Of a stretch of 64,000 bases of DNA, positions 1 through 9,454 are shown in pieces; positions within the stretch are counted from its first letter, which is position 1, and each line of letters begins with the position of its first letter. The stretch is from positions 217,619 through 281,618 of the forward strand of contig JBOFJQ010000034.1 in NCBI GenBank assembly GCA_051656905.1. The letters are read 5' to 3'. Below the pieces are notes generated by a model. That model worked only from the letters and a program-made list of their open reading frames with translations. It searched no databases and was not told the DNA's origin. The position numbers and the translations under genes are program-made. The stretch comes from JAGNZR01 sp051656905 (GTDB lineage: Bacteria > Fusobacteriota > Fusobacteriia > Fusobacteriales > Fusobacteriaceae).

Positions 1-44
1 CCTGGACCTATACCTACTATATATATTTTCTTGTCATTCGTCAT
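1..44 (-). CDS. cbiH: Cobalt-precorrin-3B C17-methyltransferase, N-terminal fragment (window edge)
   Basis: The minus strand from an ATG at 44 reads MTNDKKIYIVGIGPG and runs off the left edge. The GxGPG loop is the SAM-binding start of the tetrapyrrole methylase family. It is preceded by an AAGGGAG ribosome site about 8 bases upstream. The genes just upstream on the same strand are cbiF and cbiG, and the other family members of the pathway (CbiL, CbiF, CbiE) are already accounted for, so CbiH (ring contraction at C17) is the likely identity. Only 14-15 residues are visible, so this rests on context. Confidence 0.75.
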   Translation of the reverse strand, partial: MTNDKKIYIVGIGP

Positions 45-68
45 TATTCTATCTCCCTTTAATTCACT

Positions 69-1106
69 TTAATTAATAGCGTTCTCGTATATTGAAACTG
101 TTACCCCTTCTAATATAAACTTTTCTAGTAAAAATTTCCCTTTTTGGTCAGATGTTAAATACGCTACTGGTGCAGAGACAGATGGTACTCCAATCTTCTC
201 TTTAACAAATTCTGAACTTTTAAATATTAACGGACACTCTTCAATTTCTGCTCTTGAAACTATTTTCATTTCAACACCTAAAATATCAGAGCTCTCTATA
301 ATTCCTACTTCATCTTTTTTTAAATCTACTGTAGCTATATGCTTTATGCTCTTTTTAGAGATATTAGCTTTATTTAAAGCTGTTGTTATAGCATTTAAAA
401 TAGTAGATGTTGGTACCCCTCTTCTACACCCTATACCTAAAATTATATTTTTAGGAAATAGTTGTGTTATTTCAATTTTTTCTCTATTTGACATAATAAC
501 TATCCCTTCAGGAGATCCACTCTTCTCATTTGCAGAGAAACTATCCTTACTATTTAGATTATTATTATTTGATTTTTCATTGCTTATTTTTACATTACTT
601 GGAAGAAAAAGTTCAACTTTCTTATTATCTACAATAAGTGATGTTAATATCTTTGCTTCATCTAAATTTCTCATTCTACAATTTAGCTTTTCAGCTAAAA
701 CATCTATTGCAATCTTTCCAGTAATATCGGAAGAAGTTGTTATTATTGGAGTAATTCCTAATATTTCAGAAATACTCTCTGTAAATAGATTAGCTCCTCC
801 AATATGCCCTGAAATAAGTGAGATTGCAAAAGTTATATTTTCATCTATTACAACAACTGCAGGATCGTAATCTTTTCCCTTTATAAATTTAGAGATTGTT
901 CTTACTACTATACCTGTAGACATTATAAATACATGAGAGTCATATGAGTTAAAATTCTCACCCACTGCTACATTTAAACTTTCAAATTGGTTTGTGTCAG
1001 ATATATCAAATTTCTTTAAGGTAAAAACTGTTCCCCCTATAGCTTTAGATATTTTAATAGCTTTTTCTCCACCATTTCTCGTTACAGACCAAATAGCTAT
1101 TTTCAT
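69..1106 (-). CDS. cbiG: Cobalt-precorrin-5A hydrolase CbiG
   Basis: CbiG opens the delta-lactone of cobalt-precorrin-5A and releases acetaldehyde in anaerobic B12 synthesis. The 345-residue protein has the N-terminal and central CbiG domains (SGHIGGAN at 99-106) and the C-terminal CobE/CbiG domain beginning with GIGCRRG at 224-230. A low-complexity Asn/Ser/Lys linker at about 175-205 separates them. It lies 2 bases after cbiF and just before cbiH, so it is translated within the same operon. Length and domain order are normal for the family. Confidence 0.95.
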   Translation of the reverse strand: MKIAIWSVTRNGGEKAIKISKAIGGTVFTLKKFDISDTNQFESLNVAVGENFNSYDSHVFIMSTGIVVRTISKFIKGKDYDPAVVVIDENITFAISLISGHIGGANLFTESISEILGITPIITTSSDITGKIAIDVLAEKLNCRMRNLDEAKILTSLIVDNKKVELFLPSNVKISNEKSNNNNLNSKDSFSANEKSGSPEGIVIMSNREKIEITQLFPKNIILGIGCRRGVPTSTILNAITTALNKANISKKSIKHIATVDLKKDEVGIIESSDILGVEMKIVSRAEIEECPLIFKSSEFVKEKIGVPSVSAPVAYLTSDQKGKFLLEKFILEGVTVSIYENAIN

Positions 1107-1108
1107 TT

Positions 1109-1864
1109 TTAAATACCATCTCTAAATTCATGAGTAAATGTCTTATCATATAGTTTTGATTTTTCATACTCGCCACTAATAAAGTCTCCTACTAAAATTT
1201 GAGCAGTCTTTTTAATATCCGAGTTTTTTACTAATTCTGATATATTTTCTAAAGTACCTATAACTATCTTTTGATCTGCCCATGTTGCCTTTTGTATAAC
1301 TGCAACAGGAGTTGTAATAGGATAGTGAACAGATAATTTTTCTACTACCTCATCTATCATTTGCACTGATAAGAATATAGCCATTGAAGCTTTATGAGCT
1401 GCTAAGCTTTCAAGAGATTCTTTTACAGGAACTTCTGTTCTTCCACTAAGTCTAGTACAAATTACTGTTTGAGTAATTCCAGGAAGAGTAAACTCTTTTT
1501 TTATAGCTGCTGCTGATGCAACGAAAGATGATACACCAGGTATAACTTCATACCCTATATCATGAGTATCTAGTATATCCATTTGTTCTCTTATAGCTCC
1601 ATAAATTGAAGGGTCCCCTGTATGTACTCTTGCTACTAACTTTCCTGCTGTAAATCCTTCAACTATAACTTTTATAACCTCTTCTAAGTACATGTTTGCA
1701 CTGTTATAAATAACTGCATCTTTTTTTGCGCATCCAATTATTTCTGGATTTACAAGTGACCCTGCATATATAATAATGTCTGCTTGCTCAACTATCTTCT
1801 TTCCTTTAACTGTTATAAGATCTGGATCTCCTGGACCTGCACCTATAAAATAAACTTTTGCCAC
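1109..1864 (-). CDS. cbiF: Cobalt-precorrin-4 C11-methyltransferase CbiF
   Basis: A SAM-dependent tetrapyrrole methylase of 251 residues that methylates C11 of cobalt-precorrin-4. The N-terminal FIGAGPGDPDLITVKG, the SLVNPE segment near residue 36 and the VHTGDPSIYGA segment near residue 81 are hallmarks of the CobM/CbiF group. The CTRLSGRTEVP segment in the middle is also typical. It sits 2 bases downstream of cbiL and 2 bases upstream of cbiG, indicating a tightly packed operon. Confidence 0.96.
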   Translation of the reverse strand: MAKVYFIGAGPGDPDLITVKGKKIVEQADIIIYAGSLVNPEIIGCAKKDAVIYNSANMYLEEVIKVIVEGFTAGKLVARVHTGDPSIYGAIREQMDILDTHDIGYEVIPGVSSFVASAAAIKKEFTLPGITQTVICTRLSGRTEVPVKESLESLAAHKASMAIFLSVQMIDEVVEKLSVHYPITTPVAVIQKATWADQKIVIGTLENISELVKNSDIKKTAQILVGDFISGEYEKSKLYDKTFTHEFRDGI

Positions 1865-1866
1865 TT

Positions 1867-2562
1867 TTAAATTCCCCCTTTTTTTAGTATTAACGTAGTA
1901 AAGTAACTTAGTGCATTAATATCTATTTTATTTAAATCGTAATATATCTCTTGTGTATCTTTCCCAGAGTTAGATACAAGTACCACATTATTTTCATTAT
2001 TAGTTTTATATATTGCATCTCTTAATTTTTCAAAATTTCTTGATACTTTCATAAATACAATGTTATCTGAATTCTCTATCTCTTTCTCTATATCAACTTT
2101 ATCATTGAAAGATATTATTTTTAATGACTCATCACCATATACAAGTGGTAAGTTAACTCTTGATGATATATCTATAAATGTAGGAATACCTGAAACTGTT
2201 TCTATATTATAATCTTCTTTTAACTCTTTAATTAAGTAAGCATATGTACTATATATCATAGGGTCACCTATTGTTACAAAACCCACATTCATTTTTTTAT
2301 CTAAGTATTCTCTTATTTTATCCACATTTTCTTTTCTCGATTTTTTCCTAACTTCAATATCCTTATTCATAGAAAATTCGACAAATAACTTTTCAGTGCT
2401 ATCTTTTAAATAGTCTTTAACTATTGAGTAAGCAACGCTTCCCTCTCCTAACTTTGCTTCTGGAAGAACAATAACATCTATCTTCTCTAAAGTTTTAACA
2501 GCTTTTAGTGTTAACATTTCCGATTCTCCAACACCAACACCTATTCCGTATAAAGTACTCAT
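1867..2562 (-). CDS. cbiL: Cobalt-precorrin-2 C20-methyltransferase CbiL
   Basis: A 231-residue SAM-dependent methylase that adds the C20 methyl group to cobalt-precorrin-2, the first committed methylation of the corrin pathway. The N-terminal YGIGVGVGESEMLTLKAVK and the central VGFVTIGDPMIYSTYAYL are characteristic of CobI/CbiL. The start ATG overlaps the cbiT stop codon as TAATG, which implies translational coupling. The C-terminal part is weakly conserved but the length is normal. Confidence 0.93.
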   Translation of the reverse strand: MSTLYGIGVGVGESEMLTLKAVKTLEKIDVIVLPEAKLGEGSVAYSIVKDYLKDSTEKLFVEFSMNKDIEVRKKSRKENVDKIREYLDKKMNVGFVTIGDPMIYSTYAYLIKELKEDYNIETVSGIPTFIDISSRVNLPLVYGDESLKIISFNDKVDIEKEIENSDNIVFMKVSRNFEKLRDAIYKTNNENNVVLVSNSGKDTQEIYYDLNKIDINALSYFTTLILKKGGI

Positions 2563-3128
2563 TACTCCCCCTTCTCAGCAGTGATAATATAAATAGGGTT
2601 TTCTCCCATCATAAGAGTGTAATCACCTAATTTTTTCCCTCTACTCACACTAACATTACAGATTTCTATATTTTTGAATTTTAGTTCTTCTAATAATGAT
2701 TTAGCTAAAGCCAAACTCTCTAAAGCAATAATATTTATTACTAACTTAGAATCCTCTGTGGAGAACTTTATGAAGTGTTTAAGAATCTCTTTTAACTCTC
2801 CACCATTTCCTCCTATAAACATCCTATCGTATTTTATATTTGGTAAAACTCCAGGAGCGCTACCTCTTATTACCTCTAAATTTTTACAATTAAATTTCTC
2901 TGAGTTCTTTTCTATTAAGCTGCATCCCTCTTCATTTCTTTCAATAGAATAAACTTTTCCATTTTTTATATATCCTGATGCCTCTACAGATATACTTCCT
3001 GTTCCAGCTCCAACATCGAGTAAAATTGAATTTTCTCGAAGTTGCAGTTTAGCTATAGAGATAGCTCTTACTTCTTGTTTTGTAATAGGGACTTTCCCTG
3101 TAATAAAATCACAATCATATATGTGCAT
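2562..3128 (-). CDS. cbiT: Cobalt-precorrin-6B C15-methyltransferase (decarboxylating) CbiT
   Basis: CbiT methylates C15 and decarboxylates the C12 acetate side chain of the corrin ring. The protein has a Rossmann methyltransferase core with LLDVGAGTGSISVEAS and IGGNGGELKEIL. An N-terminal ITKQEVRAISIAKL segment is typical of CbiT and the CobL C-terminal half. An in-frame GTG lies 9 bases upstream, but the ATG at 3128 has a GAGGTGG site about 5 bases before it and is preferred. It is separate from CbiE here, whereas CobL fuses the two activities. Confidence 0.93.
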   Translation of the reverse strand: MHIYDCDFITGKVPITKQEVRAISIAKLQLRENSILLDVGAGTGSISVEASGYIKNGKVYSIERNEEGCSLIEKNSEKFNCKNLEVIRGSAPGVLPNIKYDRMFIGGNGGELKEILKHFIKFSTEDSKLVINIIALESLALAKSLLEELKFKNIEICNVSVSRGKKLGDYTLMMGENPIYIITAEKGE

Positions 3129-3807
3129 TATTGCCACCTCTTTTTTCTATAATAATAACTGCAGGACTTTCTGTTGAAAAATCACATTTTTCATAATCCT
3201 CTAAATTAAAACAAAATATATTCTCATCACTATAAGATAGATTAGCCCCTACAGTAACTATAATATCTTTTAGATTATTCTCTACTAAGTTTTTTGAAAT
3301 TGATTTCCAATTATTAGTCTTATCTGTTAGAAGTACAATTCCTTTTTTACTAAAGTTTAGATAAGAGATATAATCATTCTCTCTTCCATGGACACTTACA
3401 AGCAAATAATCGTGCCAACATTTTTTAAGTTTTCCAAATAGATATTGAAAAGAGGATATTCCTGGTATTACTTCAATATACTTATGAAACTCTTCAGGTA
3501 AATTTCTCATTATATAATCTAGTAGACTATAAAATCCTGTATCTCCCGAAACAACAACTGATATTACTTTATCTTTTTTTTCTTTAGTGGAGAGACTCTT
3601 TTTCACTTCTATTAACTCTTTCATTAATATCTCATTTATTTCAGATATCTTGTTTATTACAATATTTTCTCCACTAGATGATATAGGTAGAACACTATCT
3701 ATATGTCTTTGATTTCCAATTACCATTTCACTTTTTTCTATAGTGGCTCTTCCTTTTTCAGTTAAGAACTCTATATCCCCTGGACCTAAACCAATTATAT
3801 TAATCAT
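3115..3807 (-). CDS. cbiE: Cobalt-precorrin-7 C5-methyltransferase CbiE
   Basis: A SAM-dependent tetrapyrrole methylase that acts at C5. It starts MINIIGLGPGDIEFLTEKG, the usual family N-terminus. An in-frame ATG 15 bases upstream would add five residues lying inside the GGAG site, so 3807 is chosen. The VSGDTGFYSLLDYI and PGISSFQYLFGKL segments are CbiE-type. It overlaps the end of cbiD (ATGATTAA arrangement) and overlaps cbiT slightly, so CbiE and CbiT are probably co-translated. Confidence 0.94.
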   Translation of the reverse strand: MINIIGLGPGDIEFLTEKGRATIEKSEMVIGNQRHIDSVLPISSSGENIVINKISEINEILMKELIEVKKSLSTKEKKDKVISVVVSGDTGFYSLLDYIMRNLPEEFHKYIEVIPGISSFQYLFGKLKKCWHDYLLVSVHGRENDYISYLNFSKKGIVLLTDKTNNWKSISKNLVENNLKDIIVTVGANLSYSDENIFCFNLEDYEKCDFSTESPAVIIIEKRGGNNAHI

Positions 3808-5029
3808 GCAAATTGATCTCATCTCCCTGTTTTAGTATTTCATTTATTAAAGTATAAAATTCTTTACTATACCCTAATATGTTTCCATCAAAATCAAAGA
3901 TTAGACTTTCACATTTTAATTCTTTATGCACATGGTCATTAGATTTACTTGATACTTTTTCAGATAAATAATTAAAGAATTCTTTGTTCTCTATGTACTT
4001 AGAAGCTTCATCAACAGTATTAGAATCTAAAATTTTTCTAATAGTCTCGTTGCTCTCATTAAATAGAAAAGCATTAGCGCCCATTATCTCAAGTCTAGCA
4101 TCAGCTACTTTACTATGAGTATTAAAAATTCCACCTGCTATTTTAACCGCTTTTCCTATATGACCTACTAAAATTACTTTTTTAAATCCTAGTTTAACTG
4201 CTCCTTCTAACATGAATCCTATATAATTACTTATAATTACAACCATGTCTTTTTTTATTCCTATTGACTCGCAAAATTTTTCTCCATAGTTTCCAAAGGA
4301 GAAAACAACCCAATCTCTATTGCTACTCTCTCTTATTACTTTCATCTCTGTATATAGAGAGACTTTTAAACTATCTTCACTCATGGGCTTTACTATACCA
4401 GTTGATCCCAGTATTGATATTCCCCCAATTACACCAAGTTTTGAATTAAGAGTAAGCTTTGATTTTTTTATACCTTGAGGTACAAAAATCTTTATAATAA
4501 AGTATCCTTTTTCAAAATCTATATGCTCTTTACCGTTTTCTTTATTAAAGTCGTCAGTTTTTAAAACCGCATTCTCCTTAAAATCGGCTACTATCTTATT
4601 TATCATTTTTAATGGACCAGGGTTTATAGCGTATTTACCTATTGGGACTTGAAGACCCGCTTTAGTTGAAATACCAACTCCCCTTCCACCAGTAACAAAT
4701 ACATTTTCTTTTAAAAACCCTTTTTCTATATCTTCAGGATCTAACTCTTTTTCAAGTTCATGAGATATAAATTTAACTCTAACACAAATTTCAATATTAT
4801 TTGTTACATCTGGGTCATCACCAGAATACTTTCTTACTGAAACCCTAACTCCATCTTGGCTTTCTTTTAATGATAAAACTTCTAAATTAATCCATTCTGA
4901 ATTAAGAGCTTGTAATTGAATATTCTTTTCATAATTATCATTGAACAGAGCTTCTAATCCAGCTTTAACTCCTGCTGTTACACAACTTCCTGTTGTAACC
5001 CCTTTTTTTAACTCATCTGTTTTTATCAT
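3800..5029 (-). CDS. cbiD: Cobalt-precorrin-5B C1-methyltransferase CbiD
   Basis: CbiD methylates C1 of cobalt-precorrin-5B in the anaerobic pathway. The protein begins MIKTDELKKGVTTGSCVTAG, the typical CbiD opening (KxGxTTGSCA). It also contains VTGGRGVGISTKAGL and the NPGPLKMI segment. A reading frame extends 23 codons further upstream, but AAAGGTGATA sits directly before the ATG at 5029, so the shorter form of 409 residues is preferred. The end overlaps cbiE. CbiD is diagnostic for the oxygen-independent route. Confidence 0.95.
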   Translation of the reverse strand: MIKTDELKKGVTTGSCVTAGVKAGLEALFNDNYEKNIQLQALNSEWINLEVLSLKESQDGVRVSVRKYSGDDPDVTNNIEICVRVKFISHELEKELDPEDIEKGFLKENVFVTGGRGVGISTKAGLQVPIGKYAINPGPLKMINKIVADFKENAVLKTDDFNKENGKEHIDFEKGYFIIKIFVPQGIKKSKLTLNSKLGVIGGISILGSTGIVKPMSEDSLKVSLYTEMKVIRESSNRDWVVFSFGNYGEKFCESIGIKKDMVVIISNYIGFMLEGAVKLGFKKVILVGHIGKAVKIAGGIFNTHSKVADARLEIMGANAFLFNESNETIRKILDSNTVDEASKYIENKEFFNYLSEKVSSKSNDHVHKELKCESLIFDFDGNILGYSKEFYTLINEILKQGDEINLHD

Positions 5030-5036
5030 TAATATA

Positions 5037-5675
5037 TCACCTTTGGTATATTTGATATAAGATACCGTGAAGAATCGATACAGCAACAGTGCTTCCACCT
5101 TTTCTTCCTTTTACAGTTATATATGGAATATCTGTATCTGCAAAAATTGTTTTAGATTCTGCTGCTCCTACAAATCCTACTGGAACCCCTATTATTAATT
5201 CTGGTTTTTCTATCTCATTTTTTTCTATTAACTCTTTTAATCTAAATAGTGCTGTAGGTGCATTTCCTATTATAAAAATTTTAGTCTTTTTATCTTTAGA
5301 AGCTTTTTCCATTCCAGCTATTGATCTAGTTACTCCTCTACTCTTTGCAATAGTTGCAACCTCTGCATCACTAACTAAAGTATAAGCTTCTATTCCAAAA
5401 CTTTTAAGCGCTTTACTACTAAGACCATTCACTATCATATTTGTATCACAATAAATATTAAATCCATTTTTTAAAGCTTCCATCCCTTTTGCTATAGCAC
5501 CATTATGAAACTCTATTAAATCTGAATATTCAAAATCCGCTGTTGTATGGATAACTCTCTTTACTATAGGTAACTCTTCTTTTGAAAACTTTTTTACAGA
5601 GTCACCCATCTCTTCCTCTATAATTTCAAAGCTTCTCGTTTCTATATCTTCAGGTACTTTAATATAATCAAACAT
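5037..5675 (-). CDS. cbiC: Cobalt-precorrin-8 methylmutase CbiC
   Basis: CbiC moves the methyl group from C11 to C12 to give cobyrinate. The 212-residue protein carries the family's catalytic His at residue 43 within VIHTTADFEY. It also has the conserved GAIAKGMEAL and YCDTNMIVNGL segments and the VGFVGAAESK motif near the C-terminus. The start overlaps the 3' end of cbiA. Typical length, no oddities. Confidence 0.96.
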   Translation of the reverse strand: MFDYIKVPEDIETRSFEIIEEEMGDSVKKFSKEELPIVKRVIHTTADFEYSDLIEFHNGAIAKGMEALKNGFNIYCDTNMIVNGLSSKALKSFGIEAYTLVSDAEVATIAKSRGVTRSIAGMEKASKDKKTKIFIIGNAPTALFRLKELIEKNEIEKPELIIGVPVGFVGAAESKTIFADTDIPYITVKGRKGGSTVAVSILHGILYQIYQR

Positions 5676-7032
5676 TATTTTCTCCTTTTTTTTCTTGGTA
5701 AACCCCTTTTAATATTTCATCTAAAATATCTAAGCTTTGGAAAAAGTGAAAATGAGGATATCCTGCTAGAAAATTCTTATCGCTGTATCCACAAACCCAT
5801 TTTTTCCCACTCTCTTTAGTAACATTGTATTCTTTTTTCATCTCTCCAGTCTCTACTATCTGCGAGTAATGAAATTCATGAGCCTTACCAAAATATCTAT
5901 TTTTTAATTCTACATTTGCATAACCAAATCTTTTTATATCTAATTTATTAAACATTTTCATTTGGCAATCTGCAATTCCACAAAGTGAATAAAATTCATT
6001 ATTTGAATCATATATACCCTTTGATAGATAAATAAATCCTCCACACTCTCCAAATACAACTTTATTTGATTCGTAGAAATCATGAATTGATTTTATCATT
6101 GTTTTATTTGAGCTTAATTTTTCTAGATAATTTTCAGGGTATCCTCCACCAAAATATAACATATCTACACTTGGAATAGTTTCGTCATTTACAGGTGAGA
6201 AGTATTTTATCTCCATTCCCATTTTTTTAAATAGTTCTAAATTATCTTCATAATAAAACGTGAAAGCATCATCCTTTGCAACTCCAATTTTTATACCTTT
6301 ATATTTGTCTTTCTGTGGAGAGAAAAGATTCTTAGCCTCTTCAATCTCGTCATTTGAATACTTTAATACTGTATTATTCAGTATAAATTCCATATCTAAA
6401 CTTTTAGACAGTTCTTCAGAAGCCAAGTCAATTTTTTCCTGAAGATCTTTTATTTCATGCGCTTGAAGAAGTCCTAGATGTCTACTGTCTAATGAGAATT
6501 CCTCTCTTTCAGGAAGATAACCGATACATTTTATTCCTGTATGCTTTTCTATTCCATCTTTCAAATCAAGGTATCTTTGGTTACTGTTAATTCTATTTAG
6601 TATTACACCTATAATATTTATATCTTTATCAAAATTTTTATAACCTAATATTTCACTTGCAAGAGATAAACTTCTTCCCTTTCCATTAACCACTAATATA
6701 ACTGGTAAGTTTAATGTTTTCGCTAAGTGTGCCGTACTATAGTTATCTAGAGAATTATTTATTCCATCATATAACCCCATAACCCCTTCAACTATATTCA
6801 TCTCTTTCATATGTGTAAAAAAGCTATATTTTACTCCTTCTTTACCCATTAAGAAAATATCTAAATTATAGCTATGTTCTTTTGTAATAATTTTGTGGTA
6901 TGAAGGATCTATAAAATCAGGACCTACTTTAAAAGGAGCAATATTAGTAAAAAGATTCATTAGTCCTAAAGTTACTGTTGTTTTCCCTACACTACTACTT
7001 CCACCACTTATTACAAAGCCGCGATTTAGCAT
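5668..7032 (-). CDS. cbiA: Cobyrinate a,c-diamide synthase CbiA
   Basis: An ATP- and glutamine-dependent amidotransferase that converts the a and c carboxylates of cobyrinate to amides. The 454-residue protein has an N-terminal DTBS-like P-loop domain (SGGSSSVGKTT, residues 9-19). The C-terminal class I glutaminase domain has nucleophile Cys330 in FGECGGFIYL and the catalytic His region GYPHFHFF near the end. It overlaps both cbiX upstream and cbiC downstream by a few bases, consistent with coupled translation. Confidence 0.96.
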   Translation of the reverse strand: MLNRGFVISGGSSSVGKTTVTLGLMNLFTNIAPFKVGPDFIDPSYHKIITKEHSYNLDIFLMGKEGVKYSFFTHMKEMNIVEGVMGLYDGINNSLDNYSTAHLAKTLNLPVILVVNGKGRSLSLASEILGYKNFDKDINIIGVILNRINSNQRYLDLKDGIEKHTGIKCIGYLPEREEFSLDSRHLGLLQAHEIKDLQEKIDLASEELSKSLDMEFILNNTVLKYSNDEIEEAKNLFSPQKDKYKGIKIGVAKDDAFTFYYEDNLELFKKMGMEIKYFSPVNDETIPSVDMLYFGGGYPENYLEKLSSNKTMIKSIHDFYESNKVVFGECGGFIYLSKGIYDSNNEFYSLCGIADCQMKMFNKLDIKRFGYANVELKNRYFGKAHEFHYSQIVETGEMKKEYNVTKESGKKWVCGYSDKNFLAGYPHFHFFQSLDILDEILKGVYQEKKGENNV

Positions 7033-7394
7033 AATTCATTTACTCTTTTCTTTAATATTTTTGCTATCTCAATCTCTGCTCCAAGAGGTTTTCCAAATTT
7101 AAAATCTATATGTGCATATTTCTTTTTTAACTCTTCTATTATCTCTGGAATATCCTCTTTAATGTGGATACCTGTATATAGAAAATAAGGAACAACTTTT
7201 ATTGTAGAAATTTTAGGATTTTCTAATAGTAATCTCTCTACACCCTCTTCAATACTTGGAGAACAAAGTTCCATATGCGCTCCTACAATTTGATCCCCTT
7301 CACACATGTCTTTAAGCATACCTATAATTTTATCAAATCCCTCTTGGGCTTCTTTACTTCTACTCCCGTGACCTACTACTAAAATTCCTGACAT
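7026..7394 (-). CDS. cbiX: Short sirohydrochlorin cobaltochelatase CbiX
   Basis: A 122-residue single-domain chelatase that inserts cobalt into sirohydrochlorin at the start of the anaerobic branch. The candidate metal and catalytic residues are His9 in VVGHGSR and His77 in YTGIHIKED. This is the small CbiX(S)/SirB-like form, which acts as a homodimer in known members. It overlaps cobD upstream and cbiA downstream. A role in siroheme iron chelation cannot be excluded from sequence, but the operon favours cobalt. Confidence 0.9.
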   Translation of the reverse strand: MSGILVVGHGSRSKEAQEGFDKIIGMLKDMCEGDQIVGAHMELCSPSIEEGVERLLLENPKISTIKVVPYFLYTGIHIKEDIPEIIEELKKKYAHIDFKFGKPLGAEIEIAKILKKRVNELC

Positions 7395-8455
7395 TTAATT
7401 ACCTCCATAATTGTATTTAATACCTTCGTATTGTTTTTTCTTGTTTTAACCGCTATTCTTATATAACTATCATCTAACCCTTCAAAGTTTGAAGCATCCC
7501 TTATTAATACATCTCTTTTTAACATTTCTTTTTTAAATTCTTTTGATGTCATGTTTAAAAGTTTTATAAGAATAAAGTTTGTCTCTGTTTTAAAAGGTAA
7601 AATATAATTTACTTTTACTAACTTTTCATAGAACCATTTTTTTTCTTTTTCTATCCACTTATCTGTTTTCTCTATAAATTTGCTGTCTTTTATAACCTCT
7701 CTTCCTACAGCTTCAGCAAAATTATTTATACTCCAAGGTTCTTTTATTTTTAAAATTTTATCTATTTTATCTTTATCAAAAGAGATTCCATACCCAAGTC
7801 TTAATCCTGGTATTGCAAAATATTTTGTGAAGGCTCTCAGTATAAAAATATTTTTATCTTTTAAATTTACAGCGCTTTTATCTCTCCATCCACCAATAAA
7901 CTCTATGAAACATTCATCTATAAAAAGTTTAATTCCTCTTTTTTTTAACTCTTCATTCAATAATTTTATCTGCTCTAAAGGAATAAATCTCCCTGTTGGA
8001 TTGTTGGGATTACATAGAACTACAAGCTCAGTATCAGTAAATATGTCATTTTCCAATATCTGCTTTATATCTATCTCAAATCTATTTTTTTCTTTTAAAT
8101 AAGAGTAATCTACTTTTATATTGTTATTTTTAAGAGCTCTTTCATATTCTCCAAATGTTGGAGTAACAATTGTTGCTCTTTTAAAATTTTGACTTTTACA
8201 ATACAGAAATAATACTTCTGTAGCACCATTTCCAGGTACTATTTTTTCATATGTAATGCCATTAAAATCTGCAATACTCTTTCTAAGATCTAAATAGTTT
8301 ATATCAGGATATCTATTCATAGAATCTAGATTTTTTAAAATTATTTTTTTTATACTAGGGTTTATGTTTAGTGGATTTATATTAGAACTATAATCTAATA
8401 TTTTATCTCTTTGCTCTTTAGTAAACTCATATATATTTCCTCCGTGTTCTACCAA
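7379..8455 (-). CDS. cobD: L-threonine-O-3-phosphate decarboxylase CobD
   Basis: A PLP fold-type I enzyme that makes (R)-1-aminopropan-2-yl phosphate, the linker of the lower B12 loop. The N-terminus (HGGNIYEF) and YSSNINPL are CobD signatures. LCNPNNPTG is the aminotransferase motif, and the PLP lysine is likely K211 in FTKYFAIPGLRLGYG. The start is a TTG, supported by an AGGAGG site 8 bases upstream and by the need to include HGGNIYEF. It follows cbiB closely, which uses its product. Confidence 0.93.
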   Translation of the reverse strand: MVEHGGNIYEFTKEQRDKILDYSSNINPLNINPSIKKIILKNLDSMNRYPDINYLDLRKSIADFNGITYEKIVPGNGATEVLFLYCKSQNFKRATIVTPTFGEYERALKNNNIKVDYSYLKEKNRFEIDIKQILENDIFTDTELVVLCNPNNPTGRFIPLEQIKLLNEELKKRGIKLFIDECFIEFIGGWRDKSAVNLKDKNIFILRAFTKYFAIPGLRLGYGISFDKDKIDKILKIKEPWSINNFAEAVGREVIKDSKFIEKTDKWIEKEKKWFYEKLVKVNYILPFKTETNFILIKLLNMTSKEFKKEMLKRDVLIRDASNFEGLDDSYIRIAVKTRKNNTKVLNTIMEVIKCQEF

Positions 8456-8467
8456 TTAAGATACCTC

Positions 8468-9436
8468 CTAAAACATCTTTATAATTGAAATAAATAAAAT
8501 TGTAACAAGTGAACTAGTATATAATAGATTACAAGATTTTTTAATATCTTCTAGAGAAAATTCTTTTACTTTATCACCTATTTTTTCTTTCTTTACAATC
8601 TCACCAAAATAGTTAACTTCTCCACCAAACTGTATTCCTAGCGCCCCAGCAAAAGCTGATTCTGGATGACCTGAGTTTGGACTATCATGTTTTTTTCTAT
8701 CTCTTAAGAATACTCTTACTGCAGATTTGTAATCATAATTTAATATGGCAGCAGCTATTGGAATAATTATTAATCCAGAAAGTCTAGCTGGAATAAAATT
8801 TAGAACATCATCAAATTTCGCTGAAAAATATCCGAAATCAAAATATTTATCATTTTTATAACCTACCATTGAATCTAAAGTATTAACTGCTTTGTAACAC
8901 ATAGCTATAGGAAGAGCTAAAGATATTTCATCTAAGAAGAAGAAACTTCCTATGAAAGCAAATACCATTGGTGCAATTGAACCGTCCACTGAATTTTCGC
9001 TTATTGTCTCCACTGTAGATTTTACAATTTCCTTTTCAGTCATATCCTTTGTATCTCTTGTTACTAAATACGAAAGCTCCTTTTTAGCAAGTTCCAATCC
9101 CCCATTTGTTAAAATGTCATATACCTTCTTCCCTTCATCTGCAAGACACTTTGTTGCTAGTGTTGTATATAAAAGAAATACTTGTACAGCTATTAATGCA
9201 AAAGATGAAATTTCTAGAGAGATATAAAGTAATAAGTAGCATGCGCTAAATACTATTGTTACAGTACTTACTAGTAGTAATAATCCCCCTATTTTTTTAT
9301 TTTTTAGTCCATATAGTATATTTTCAAGTTTTGAAATTAACTTCCCTATAATTCTAATTGGGTGTAAGTTATAGTTTGGATCTCCAATTATTAAGTCTAA
9401 AATATACGCTGCTAAATACAAATATATAAATTGCAT
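8468..9436 (-). CDS. cbiB: Adenosylcobinamide-phosphate synthase CbiB
   Basis: An integral membrane enzyme that joins adenosylcobyric acid to the aminopropanol (phosphate) linker. It has the family opening AYILDLIIGDPNYNLHPIRIIG. Several hydrophobic segments follow, and ENSVDGSIAPMVFA, YKAVNTLDSMVGY and the C-terminal HDSPNSGHPESAFAGALG are conserved. The ATG at 9436 follows GGAGGAAAAA; a TTG 12 bases upstream lies inside the ribosome site. It sits between cbiO and cobD in the operon. Confidence 0.95.
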   Translation of the reverse strand: MQFIYLYLAAYILDLIIGDPNYNLHPIRIIGKLISKLENILYGLKNKKIGGLLLLVSTVTIVFSACYLLLYISLEISSFALIAVQVFLLYTTLATKCLADEGKKVYDILTNGGLELAKKELSYLVTRDTKDMTEKEIVKSTVETISENSVDGSIAPMVFAFIGSFFFLDEISLALPIAMCYKAVNTLDSMVGYKNDKYFDFGYFSAKFDDVLNFIPARLSGLIIIPIAAAILNYDYKSAVRVFLRDRKKHDSPNSGHPESAFAGALGIQFGGEVNYFGEIVKKEKIGDKVKEFSLEDIKKSCNLLYTSSLVTILFISIIKMF

Positions 9437-9454
9437 TTTTTCCTCCAATCTTTT

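Noticed and set aside
346..870. 174-codon plus-strand frame opposite cbiG
   Set aside because: It is the antisense image of a firmly identified gene; the hydrophobic product is typical of antisense frames in AT-rich DNA.
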